Positions 1 through 7,642 of a stretch of DNA of 55,442 bases are shown here, piece by piece (positions within the stretch are counted from its first letter, which is position 1; each line of letters begins with the position of its first letter). The notes beneath the pieces are model-generated. The model made no database searches. It was not told the origin of the DNA and worked only from the letters and a program-made list of their open reading frames with translations. Source of the stretch: Mariniphaga sediminis (GTDB taxonomy: Bacteria > Bacteroidota > Bacteroidia > Bacteroidales > Prolixibacteraceae); NCBI RefSeq assembly GCF_003573545.1, contig NZ_QWET01000026.1, positions 1-55,442 of the forward strand, in the 5' to 3' direction. The translations under genes were made by a program, and so were the position numbers.

Positions 1-85
1 TGCACCTGTAAATCACATGATTTAATTTCTTAAAATTACTCATGTGACGAAGTTAATAAATTTAAGGCGTAGCCTATTAAACATG

Positions 86-327
86 ACCACCCCCGAAGGA
101 GGTGGTTTTAACGATTATAATAAAAAATATTAGTAATGCAAATCAAGAGTTGAACCCACTTCGGGGTTCTTTTCATACCCAATTCATTACCATGGGTTTT
201 ACCCGTGGCTATTATTGTTTAATCCCTTTCGGGATAAAAAAATGTCTGAAGGACATAAATAAAAATAGCCCCGTGCGAAGCTCGGGGTAGGCAATGCGGG
301 GTAAAAACGCAACCCCGGAGTGGGTTG
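86..327. repeat. Run of seven small GC-rich hairpins
   Basis: Seven separate short inverted repeats follow one another: 86-106 (loop gaa, then TTT), 152-169, 190-208 (CCATGGGT-ttt-ACCCGTGG), 222-235, 242-256, 269-287 and 310-327. Stems are 5-9 bp and loops 3-6 nt, with AT-rich spacers between. Each stem has a different sequence, so this is not a tandem repeat. A 62-codon open frame runs across it but is a by-product of the palindromes. The density recalls REP-like palindromic elements. No associated transposase lies in the window. Confidence 0.6.
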
Positions 328-667
328 AATTTTTGATAATCAGCGAATGTCAACTTTTGATTCCCATTATTCCTTCATCTTCTTATTCCACTAATATTTT
401 TAATGTGTTCTGCCTTTAGAAATTAAATAGGAATGTTAGAAATGTCACTTCCTTTCTGTTTAGGCAGCTAAAATTTTTGCCTAAAAAACTAAATCCACCG
501 GACTTTAAAGGTAATCCATAAAAACTTTGATTATCAAATATACCGGCAAGAAGGTTTTGGTGTAGCCAACGCAATGTTACTGGATGAATGCAGGGAATAT
601 TCAACTGAAGAAAAAAATGCCTACGTGTGAAAATTATGGTTGATAAAAAGTTTCACAGATTCTGTCA
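328..667. other. Intergenic stretch without a supported gene
   Basis: This AT-rich stretch holds no convincing reading frame. A leftward 62-codon frame at 416-604 has no recognisable family. No terminator or promoter could be assigned. Confidence 0.4.
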
Positions 668-889
668 CTATTCATTCGGTAATTCGCCGATTTCTTTCAG
701 AATCTGTATCACCCGTTCTAAATCTGATTCCAAAACCTGCAATTCAACAACAAACGATGGAATGTGACTCATCACCTGGGTTGTCAGTTCATTCTTTAAC
801 CGGCATTCAATTCCCTCCGATTCCAGTCTGCTTTTCAACACAGCAAGCTCCGCTGCATAGTGTGATTCTTTAATGGTTACAAATTTCAT
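668..889 (-). CDS. DUF2007 domain protein
   Basis: A 73-residue protein that fits the DUF2007 family (putative signal-transducing proteins) over nearly its whole length. It starts MKFVTIKES, has an alpha-beta pattern with the segment AELAVLKSRLESEGIEC, and ends in an amphipathic helix. Members are small soluble ferredoxin-like domains that often act alone or fused to membrane proteins, and their ligand is generally unknown. It is monocistronic here, about 110 bp downstream of the leftward sugar transporter. The family call rests on sequence pattern only. Confidence 0.7.
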   Translation of the reverse strand: MKFVTIKESHYAAELAVLKSRLESEGIECRLKNELTTQVMSHIPSFVVELQVLESDLERVIQILKEIGELPNE

Positions 890-997
890 TTTTTTATCAG
901 AATGATTCTCAAAGATAAAAAAATAATGAACGCTGCAGCCTGGCAGCTATCGGTTAAAATATACTACGCGCGCAGTTTTTTTCCTACTCTTTCCCTT

Positions 998-2320
998 TTA
1001 TCTGAATTCTAATTTAGGGTGGACCTTCAACGTACGGTAACCATAAATAGCAATCACTACAAAACTGATTAAAGGAAGAATAAATGAAAAATTGACTGCC
1101 GGCAACCAGCCAACTGTACCCTGGTCAATAATTGCTCCCTGCAGGGGTGGCATCAGCGCTCCTCCGACAATAGCCATTACCAGTCCGGCTGCACCAATAG
1201 TGGCATCGTCACCCAAACCTTCGAGGGCAATGCCATAGATGGTAGGAAACATCAGTGACATAAAAGCGGAAGTAGCTACCAGCAGATATAAACCGGCCAT
1301 TCCCTGAATGAGAATAACACCTGTTATGGTAACCATCCCCCCCATGGCAAAAACCATAAGAAGAAGACGCGAATTCAGGTATTTCATAAGCATGGTACTG
1401 ATAAAGCGGCTCGAAAGGAAAATGACCATTGCCACAATATTGTAGTTTTGGGCTGTAGCTTTGGGTATTCCAAGGTTATCGGCATAATGGATGATAAAAG
1501 TCCAGCACATAATTTGAGCCCCCACATAAAAAACCTGGGCAATTACACCTTCACGGTATCTCACGTTTTTGAAAAGTCGCCTGAAAGAATCACCTGCCCG
1601 GACGGTATGGTTTGCATCGGCCCGGGTGGGCATTTTAGCAAGCAAAATCACAACAAACATCACAATGACTACAAAACCCAGAATAATATATGGATCACGG
1701 ATAACCGACAGATCGTGCGTACGGATACCTGCTTTTTCGGCTTCGCTTAAAGCAGTAAAAATCAGGTTTCCATCCGCATCTCTTTTTTCGGATTCCAATG
1801 CAGAAAGGATAAAATTAGATGCCACAAACATCCCCATCAGCGATCCCAGGGGATTGAACGACTGGGCCAGGTTAAGCCTGCGGGTAGCAGTTTCAGGCGC
1901 CCCCATTGAAAGAATATAAGGATTGGCTGTTGTTTCTAAAAAAGCTAACCCGAATGTTAAAATGTAAAGTGAAACCAGAAAAAACTCAAAAATTTCGTAC
2001 TGGGCAGCAGGAAAAAACAACAAGGCGCCCACTGCGTACAAAGCCAAACCTACCAGGATTCCTTTTTTATAACTGAATCTTTTTACAAACAGCGCCGCGG
2101 GGATAGCCATGGTCGCATACCCGCCATAAAAAGCAAACTGCACAAGGGCCGCTCTCACATTGGAGATTTCCATTACGGTTTGGAAAGCAGCAACCATCGG
2201 GTTGGTAATATCGTTGGCAAACCCCCACAAGGCAAACAAACTGGTTATGAGGATAAACGGAACTAATAATTTCTTTGAAACAACAACTTTTTCAGGATCT
2301 TTCATTCTTTTAGTATTCAT
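998..2320 (-). CDS. FucP-type sugar:H+ symporter (MFS, FHS family)
   Basis: A 440-residue polytopic inner-membrane protein with the features of the fucose:proton symporter family. It has the N-terminal WGFANDITNPMVAAF segment, the LETTANPY motif in TM4 and RRLNLAQSFNPLGS after it. The acidic residue matching E. coli FucP Glu135 is present in LETTANPY. The position of FucP Asp46 (NLND in E. coli) appears as Asn in DITN, shared with the transporter at 33019-34302. It probably imports a monosaccharide with protons, but the substrate cannot be read from sequence. It lies 72 bp downstream of the leftward manC-like gene, with no functional link evident. Length matches the family. Confidence 0.85.
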   Translation of the reverse strand: MNTKRMKDPEKVVVSKKLLVPFILITSLFALWGFANDITNPMVAAFQTVMEISNVRAALVQFAFYGGYATMAIPAALFVKRFSYKKGILVGLALYAVGALLFFPAAQYEIFEFFLVSLYILTFGLAFLETTANPYILSMGAPETATRRLNLAQSFNPLGSLMGMFVASNFILSALESEKRDADGNLIFTALSEAEKAGIRTHDLSVIRDPYIILGFVVIVMFVVILLAKMPTRADANHTVRAGDSFRRLFKNVRYREGVIAQVFYVGAQIMCWTFIIHYADNLGIPKATAQNYNIVAMVIFLSSRFISTMLMKYLNSRLLLMVFAMGGMVTITGVILIQGMAGLYLLVATSAFMSLMFPTIYGIALEGLGDDATIGAAGLVMAIVGGALMPPLQGAIIDQGTVGWLPAVNFSFILPLISFVVIAIYGYRTLKVHPKLEFR

Positions 2321-2392
2321 CGGTTTTATTTATTCGCCAAAGATGTGAAATTTACCGGCAACCAGTAACCTGTACTTTCCAGTATCCTCAAA

Positions 2393-3472
2393 TTACAGAA
2401 ACCGATCCTTTCTTTCTGCCTTTAATTGTTCCACTATCTTTTTTACATCTTCGGCTTTATCACGCCTGCAAACCAGTGTAGCATTTCCATCCCTGACAAC
2501 AATTACGTCGTCGAGGCCGATAAGCGCCACCAACCCATCATCAGAAAAAACATACGAATTTTCGGAATCGAGAAATGTAGCCTCCCCCACTCCGGTATTT
2601 CCTTTTTTATCTTTTTCGCTGAATAAATAAACCGACTCCCAACTGCCCAAATCATTCCACTCAAAGTTGCCTTCCACAAGGAAAATATTTTGAGCATGTT
2701 CCATAATTCCATAATCAACGGAGATACTTTCCACTGCCCGGTAAATCGTATCCAGTGTTTGCTCATAGGAAGATTTTCCCAATTCTGCCTGTATCTTTTT
2801 CAGATCGTGGTAAAGCGAAGGGGCAAATTTTTTAACGGCATCGAGAAAAACTGAAACCTTAAAAATAAAAAGCCCGCTGTTCCAGAAGAAACCACCCTGC
2901 CCGAGGTATGATTTTGCCGTATCTAAATCTGGCTTTTCTACAAACTGTTTTACCTTAAACTGCCTGATTTTTTCCCCTCCGGACATTTCCTTTTCAACCT
3001 GAATGTACCCGTAACCGGTGGCAGGATAAGAAGGGGTAATTCCAATGGTAACAATCCCGTTTTGTTCACGGGCGGTTTTAGCGCCGGCCAGCACCGTATC
3101 GCGAAAAAGTTCTTCATTTCGTATCAAATGGTCTGAGGGCGAAACCACCATCACACCTTCCGGGTCCTCTTTCTCGGCAAACATGGCAGCCAACCCGATA
3201 CAGGGCAATGTATTTTTCCCTACCGGCTCATAAATCAGGTTCCTGCGTGGAATTCCAGGGGTCTGTTCCTCCAACACCTTCTTTTGGCTTTGACTCGAAA
3301 CAATGTAAATATGCTGCCTGTCCATGAAATTTTCAAACCGCCGGACTGTAGATTGCAATAATGATTCGTTTCCAAAAAGATTCAAATACTGCTTCGGTTT
3401 AGCCGTCCGGCTGCTCGGCCAAAAGCGGGTACCGGAACCTCCCGCCATAATCAGACAATACATTTTTCCCAT
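2393..3472 (-). CDS. manC: Mannose-1-phosphate guanylyltransferase
   Basis: A nucleotidyltransferase of about 359 residues that makes GDP-mannose from mannose-1-phosphate and GTP, for GDP-fucose/GDP-mannose and surface polysaccharide synthesis. It shows the signature GGSGTRFWPSSR with a following PKQYL, the VSPSDHLI segment, and FVEKPD and WNSGLF motifs of the family. It is the short form without the C-terminal mannose-6-phosphate isomerase domain, the usual length in this phylum. I prefer the ATG at 3472 (MGKMYCLIMAGG) because family members begin a few residues before MAGG. An upstream ATG at 3490 would add six residues. It acts in the cytoplasm. Confidence 0.9.
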   Translation of the reverse strand: MGKMYCLIMAGGSGTRFWPSSRTAKPKQYLNLFGNESLLQSTVRRFENFMDRQHIYIVSSQSQKKVLEEQTPGIPRRNLIYEPVGKNTLPCIGLAAMFAEKEDPEGVMVVSPSDHLIRNEELFRDTVLAGAKTAREQNGIVTIGITPSYPATGYGYIQVEKEMSGGEKIRQFKVKQFVEKPDLDTAKSYLGQGGFFWNSGLFIFKVSVFLDAVKKFAPSLYHDLKKIQAELGKSSYEQTLDTIYRAVESISVDYGIMEHAQNIFLVEGNFEWNDLGSWESVYLFSEKDKKGNTGVGEATFLDSENSYVFSDDGLVALIGLDDVIVVRDGNATLVCRRDKAEDVKKIVEQLKAERKDRFL

Positions 3473-3598
3473 TGTTTCATTCTTAAACATGAAAGGCTAA
3501 AATACTTTTTATTCCGATTATCGCAAAAATGAAAACGACAATACCCCATGTCAATTCTATATAACTGGCTATTTATCACTAAACTAAATTTCATTTGA

Positions 3599-3631
3599 TT
3601 TGTATTTTACAGAATTTTTTTTTTACCTTAG
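3599..3631 (+). promoter_or_regulatory. Candidate Bacteroidota promoter
   Basis: TTTG at 3599-3602 and TACCTTAG at 3624-3631 (consensus TAnnTTTG, one mismatch) are 21 bp apart, the spacing expected for the phylum's primary sigma factor. Transcription would begin near 3638, which favours the ATG at 3680 as the start of the next gene. Confidence 0.45.
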
Positions 3632-3679
3632 TGGCCCTTTTTGGAGAATGGAACGTGTTTATCATTTAAATGGAACATT

Positions 3680-4120
3680 ATGGAAGTTTTAGCCAAACTA
3701 ATCCACCAGACAAATATAACATATCTTCCAACGAAATTGCCGGTTCAATATTACGGATTACCGGACGGCAAAGTATACCTGATTTACGCCCGGTTTTATG
3801 AAGTCAAATTTGACCGGACATACCTGGAGTATGTATTTGCAGAGCATAAGGAGTTTTCCTACGATTTTGAAAATGAAAAACTTATTCCTCACAAGACTTC
3901 CAGAAACAACTCCCCTGTGATTTATAATGAAATGGTGGATAAACCGAATCCGAAAATTAAGATCTTAAAAATTTACAGAAACATTCATTCTTTTGCCGAG
4001 GCCCGGACCGAATTGTACCGAAAAGCAAAAGAAATAGACAAAAATCTTCGTTCGCAAAAAGAGAATGAAGCACACGAAATACCTTCTTCAAAAATAAAAA
4101 ACCTGGGGGCAACGGCTTAA
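3680..4120 (+). CDS. Hypothetical protein, 146 residues
   Basis: I do not recognise this family. The protein is soluble, with no signal peptide or membrane segment. It has a Tyr-rich N-terminal half (YLPTKLPVQYYGLPDGKVYLIYARFYEVKF), consistent with beta strands, and a basic helical C-terminal part (ELYRKAKEIDKNLRSQKENE). An in-frame TTG at 3641 would lengthen it by 13 residues. The ATG at 3680 is chosen because the candidate promoter places the transcript start between the two. It is monocistronic and faces the leftward membrane unit that follows. Confidence 0.6.
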   Translation: MEVLAKLIHQTNITYLPTKLPVQYYGLPDGKVYLIYARFYEVKFDRTYLEYVFAEHKEFSYDFENEKLIPHKTSRNNSPVIYNEMVDKPNPKIKILKIYRNIHSFAEARTELYRKAKEIDKNLRSQKENEAHEIPSSKIKNLGATA

Positions 4121-4199
4121 TCTCCCCTGTTATACAAATTCTCTTCTATCCGGAACAATATTGAAACGGATGCAAAAAAAACTTCATTCCTAAAACCTG

Positions 4200-5312
4200 T
4201 TAATTAAAGAAGAACAAACGCAAAACCCACATGGGAACCCACCAGTAAAAGAATACATAAAAAGCAACAACAAAAAGTATAACTCCCCAAACCAGACATA
4301 CCAGGGTTACGTAGAAAGCAATCATAAATATGACCACTGTAACCACAACATAAACAATCATTGTAACAAAAATGATAACTGCTACGACCACTGCCACTAA
4401 AATATACTCGACTACTTCCACCAAAGTATCCACATAATCCAAAACATAATTTCCGGCTTTCCTCAGCCAATTGGGAACCCAGGCCGGAACTACAGGAACA
4501 AGCTTCCGTACCAATCTCGTCACAGGCCTTTGAACAAAAATGGTCTTATACACCTGTTTGGGGATACTAAGTACCACCTTTTGGTAAAGGTTATACCACT
4601 CTTTCCATATCTTCACTGCAGTTTTCCAAACCCATTTAAGGCACCCCCAGAATGAATCCCAGAACACAACAAATGGAGAATGGTGATAGGGAACCAGTTT
4701 GGTACAAAAAAATACACGCATAGGCGTATTGGGAAAACTTGCCCATAACGACCAACCGGCAAACAGAATAAAGACCACAGAGGCAAGTAGCACAATGATT
4801 GCCGCCGGCCAGGTTGCAGGCAGTGTTGCAATTTCAACAGCAATTGTAAAAATTATGAAAAGTATAATTCCGATATCGAGCAGCCATTTGGGGACAGTAG
4901 GGACATCTGACTGTGCAAGCTGCAAAAAGCCCCCGGCAAAAGCAATTCCCAGATAAACTTCCGCCAGAATTAAAGATGACCCTACAATCAACCAGGGAGA
5001 TGAAAAGACATACTCCCAAAACATTCCCTCCCTTATCAGTTGGGAATAGCGGCCCACCGCATCGGGAACCGCTATCCAGGCCAGCCAGATAGCACCCAGC
5101 GCAAATAAATAAATAACCAGTGTGGGGAAAATCCCTTTTCGTACCCGGTTATACTCTTTCGGAATTTCATACTCATGCAGCCAATGAATGTCTTTCGGAA
5201 TCCGCGACATCAAGTGAATAATCCAGGCTAACACTACCCATGGAAAAACAGAGATGAATGTGTCAGAAAGAAGCCATGAAAATTTCTCAAATAAGATAGG
5301 TGTAGTTTCCAT
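4200..5312 (-). CDS. Polytopic membrane protein of unknown function
   Basis: A 370-residue protein I cannot assign to a family. There are hydrophobic segments around residues 15-35, 60-82, 105-130 and 145-185. A basic middle part with many Trp and Pro (about 205-285) follows, and then an extreme C-terminal hydrophobic stretch (about 290-370) made almost wholly of V, I, F, Y and W. The DIHWLHEYEIPKEYNRVRKG segment between the first two membrane helices looks cytoplasmic. It begins 10 bp after the stop of the upstream 137-residue membrane protein, so the two form one transcript and probably one complex. Confidence 0.65.
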   Translation of the reverse strand: METTPILFEKFSWLLSDTFISVFPWVVLAWIIHLMSRIPKDIHWLHEYEIPKEYNRVRKGIFPTLVIYLFALGAIWLAWIAVPDAVGRYSQLIREGMFWEYVFSSPWLIVGSSLILAEVYLGIAFAGGFLQLAQSDVPTVPKWLLDIGIILFIIFTIAVEIATLPATWPAAIIVLLASVVFILFAGWSLWASFPNTPMRVFFCTKLVPYHHSPFVVFWDSFWGCLKWVWKTAVKIWKEWYNLYQKVVLSIPKQVYKTIFVQRPVTRLVRKLVPVVPAWVPNWLRKAGNYVLDYVDTLVEVVEYILVAVVVAVIIFVTMIVYVVVTVVIFMIAFYVTLVCLVWGVILFVVAFYVFFYWWVPMWVLRLFFFN

Positions 5313-5322
5313 TTTTTCCTAT

Positions 5323-5736
5323 TTAGTTTGTATTATATAATTCAAACAATCCTCTGATAATCTGTTTAAAACGCCAGCGAGAATATAAAACACCTGATAA
5401 CTTTCCGCAGGCAGCAAACAGCGCCACCCCGGCAAAAGAAAAGTAGAATGCAGAAGATGAAAAAAAATCGGACCAGGAACCAAATTCAAAAACAGAAAAA
5501 CGAAAACTTAAAATAATTACAATTATTCCAAGCAAACTTCCCAGGGCACCTTCGCCGCATCCACATGTACAAGCATGGTAGTTTAACTTCTTTTGCCAAT
5601 AAAAATTATCTGTTGAGTTTAACAGCGAAAGATTGAGAACAATCTTTGTATTTGCCTTTTTAATCGATCTTCGGAAAGAGTGCAAATTTTTCAAATCATC
5701 TGCACGGGTAATGTGAATTATATTTTTAGTTCTCAT
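5323..5736 (-). CDS. Small membrane protein with a CTCGCGEG motif
   Basis: A 137-residue protein of no family I recognise. It has a hydrophilic N-terminus (1-50) and then a Cys/Gly cluster HACTCGCGEGALGS near residue 55. Two membrane segments follow (about 66-85 and 97-115), and the C-terminal tail is basic (SRWRFKQIIRG). Three Cys alternate with single residues (C-T-C-G-C), which could bind a metal or form disulphides; that is inference. It is the first gene of a two-gene leftward unit with the 370-residue membrane protein. Confidence 0.6.
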   Translation of the reverse strand: MRTKNIIHITRADDLKNLHSFRRSIKKANTKIVLNLSLLNSTDNFYWQKKLNYHACTCGCGEGALGSLLGIIVIILSFRFSVFEFGSWSDFFSSSAFYFSFAGVALFAACGKLSGVLYSRWRFKQIIRGLFELYNTN

Positions 5737-6085
5737 AAGTTTGAAAAGCTTTTGGGATTCAAAGCGTCAAAAACATCAACCGACCCAACTACCTCGCTCA
5801 ATATGAAGCCAATACAAGTTACAAAAATATTTCAGACAAACAAGTATTAAAATCAACAAAACCTTTACAAGGAAATAAAATCAAAACAATATTCCCTTTT
5901 CATTTTGCATGAAGCTCTAATAATTCCGGCAGAATACCGATGCATATTTCACAGCGAAAAATATCGAATCTACCAGTCGACCACTTTCCTTCTATAATCA
6001 TCTATACATATACACACCTACATAAAATGACATCTTTTCAGAGCAAATAAACACAAAGCAGACAACATGTCATTAAAAATATTGA
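5737..6085. other. AT-rich intergenic region
   Basis: This divergent spacer lies between the leftward membrane unit and the rightward hsp20 gene. No gene or repeat was seen. It should carry the promoter of the 137-residue protein near its left edge, but I could not place it. Confidence 0.4.
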
Positions 6086-6144
6086 TTTGACCCAAAACTT
6101 CGTCAGTATTTTTGGATTGGAACGGGAATTGACTAATTCCGTTC
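6086..6144 (+). promoter_or_regulatory. hsp20 promoter and start-site hairpin
   Basis: TATTTTTG at 6107-6114 is a perfect TAnnTTTG element, with TTTG at 6086-6089 (17 bp upstream, slightly short). An inverted repeat GAACGGGAATT-gact-AATTCCGTTC (6120-6144, one bulged G) lies just downstream, where transcription would start. It could be an operator or the first hairpin of the leader. It does not match the CIRCE heat-shock operator. Confidence 0.5.
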
Positions 6145-6192
6145 AGAAAATGAAAATAATAGTTTTACAATTAAATTTTAGGAGGAAAAGTC

Positions 6193-6645
6193 ATGAATTT
6201 AGTAAGATTTCACCATCATCCGTATCGCACTGTTAACCAAAACCTGGTAGACGAGTTATTTAACAACTTTTTGAAAAACGATTACGACGAAAATTATCTG
6301 AAGGGGTGCAACTGCAAACCCGCAACAAACATTTTTGAAACAGAAAAAGATTTCAAACTGGAATTGTACCTGCCAGGGTTCAAGAAAGAGAATGTTCAGT
6401 TGAACTTCCATGAAAACATTTTGACAGTAAAGGCAGAAGCTGCCGAAAAGGAAGAAAACAAAGAAGAATTCAAATATGAACACCGCGAGTTTGGAGTTTA
6501 CAATTTCGAACGGAAGTTTAAAGTTCCAAAAACAGTAGATGCTGAAAAAATAAATGCCCACTTTGAAAACGGAATTTTAGAACTGGTACTTCCCAAAAAA
6601 GAAGAAGCCGTTGAAAAACCGCCGGTAGATATTAAGATTGGGTAA
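6193..6645 (+). CDS. Small heat-shock protein Hsp20/alpha-crystallin
   Basis: A 150-residue ATP-independent holdase chaperone that binds unfolding proteins in the cytoplasm. The alpha-crystallin domain spans about residues 36-140, with FKLELYLPGFKKENVQLNF and the ENGILELVLPK strand near the end. A Val-Asp-Ile-Lys-Ile tail fits the C-terminal I/V-x-I/V anchoring motif. An unusually strong ribosome site (AGGAGG at 6180-6185, 7 nt before the ATG) fixes the start, and such sites are rare in this phylum. It is monocistronic, with its own promoter and a clear terminator. Confidence 0.92.
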   Translation: MNLVRFHHHPYRTVNQNLVDELFNNFLKNDYDENYLKGCNCKPATNIFETEKDFKLELYLPGFKKENVQLNFHENILTVKAEAAEKEENKEEFKYEHREFGVYNFERKFKVPKTVDAEKINAHFENGILELVLPKKEEAVEKPPVDIKIG

Positions 6646-6681
6646 TTACATATAGCAAATAAAAGGAGTGAAGGTTTAAAG

Positions 6682-6707
6682 CCCGGTAAGAATTTACCGG
6701 GTTTTTT
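6682..6707 (+). terminator. Rho-independent terminator of hsp20
   Basis: A perfect 8-bp stem CCCGGTAA-gaat-TTACCGGG (6682-6701) is followed directly by six T. It lies 37 bp after the hsp20 stop codon. Confidence 0.9.
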
Positions 6708-6954
6708 CGTTTCCGTCACCAAATCTACTCATTAACTAACTTTCAATACAAACGGTGAATAAAATTTCCACGGTCAGAAAATACGCATAACGCATTCCCA
6801 ATCAGAGCAGGAACGCCGCCCAGGCTTACGTTACCGATGAAAATAAACAATTCTGAACCCCTAAAAATTGAAGTTAAATGTTATTTTTACTTTTTTTAAA
6901 AATGGAAGGTATAATTATTCCAAACAATTGTCAACCAATAACTGAAAAAAGAAA

Positions 6955-7632
6955 ATGCTTGAACAACTCAAAGAACAAGTATTTCAGGCTAACATTGACC
7001 TTGTAAACCACGGGCTTGTTGTTTTAACACGGGGCACTGCAAGCGGTATTGACCGGGAAAGTGGTCTGGTAGTGATTAAACCAGACGGGATTCCTCATCA
7101 AAAAATAAAACCCAAAGACATGGTTGTTCTAAACCTTTACGGACAGGTAGAAGAAGGTAACCTGCAACCATCTGGTGATGCACCAACCCATCTGGTACTT
7201 TACCGCCAGTTTAAAAATATTGGAGGAGTGGTTCATACTTATTCGGAATGGGCTACCTGTTGGGCGCAGGCCGGTCGCGGGATTCCACCACTCGGAACAG
7301 CGCATACCGAATATTTTTATGGAGAAATTCCCTGTACTCGTAAAATGACCCGCAATGAAATGGAAAGTAACTTTGAACATGAAACCGGGAAAGTCATTGT
7401 AGAGCGTTTTAGGGAACTGAACCCCGACCAGATTCCTGGAGTACTGGTAAACAATCACGGTCCCTTCACCTGGGGAGCCGATGTCAACAATGCTGTTCAA
7501 AATGCCATAGCATTGGAAAAGGTGGCCCAAATGGCCTTTCGTACCTTGATAATCAACCCGGATGCCGAAATGGGAGCAGCACTATTGAACAAACACTTTT
7601 TCAAAAAAAATAAGAATTACGGACAAAAATAA
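6955..7632 (+). CDS. araD: L-ribulose-5-phosphate 4-epimerase homologue with altered active site
   Basis: A 225-residue class II aldolase/AraD-family protein that aligns end to end with E. coli AraD (231 residues). Shared features are VIKPDGI, GDAPTH, IPCTRKMT, NNHGPF and the C-terminal NYGQ tyrosine. Several key positions differ. Metal ligand His97 is Tyr96 (VVHTYS instead of VHTHS), catalytic Asp120 is Glu (HTEYFYG), and the phosphate-site residues Asn28, Ser44 and Ser75 are Thr, Asp and Gly. Asp76 and His95 are kept (here 75 and 94), as is the His171 equivalent. It lies 10 bp before araB, so an epimerase role in pentose catabolism is likely, but substrate or reaction may differ. Confidence 0.8.
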   Translation: MLEQLKEQVFQANIDLVNHGLVVLTRGTASGIDRESGLVVIKPDGIPHQKIKPKDMVVLNLYGQVEEGNLQPSGDAPTHLVLYRQFKNIGGVVHTYSEWATCWAQAGRGIPPLGTAHTEYFYGEIPCTRKMTRNEMESNFEHETGKVIVERFRELNPDQIPGVLVNNHGPFTWGADVNNAVQNAIALEKVAQMAFRTLIINPDAEMGAALLNKHFFKKNKNYGQK

Positions 7633-7642
7633 ATCTATATAA

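Noticed and set aside
102-290. 62-codon frame at the left end
   Set aside because: It runs through the hairpin array; the peptide merely reflects the palindromes.
6120-6144. CIRCE operator upstream of hsp20
   Set aside because: The dyad lacks TTAGCACTC/GAGTGCTAA and has a 4-nt instead of 9-nt spacer.
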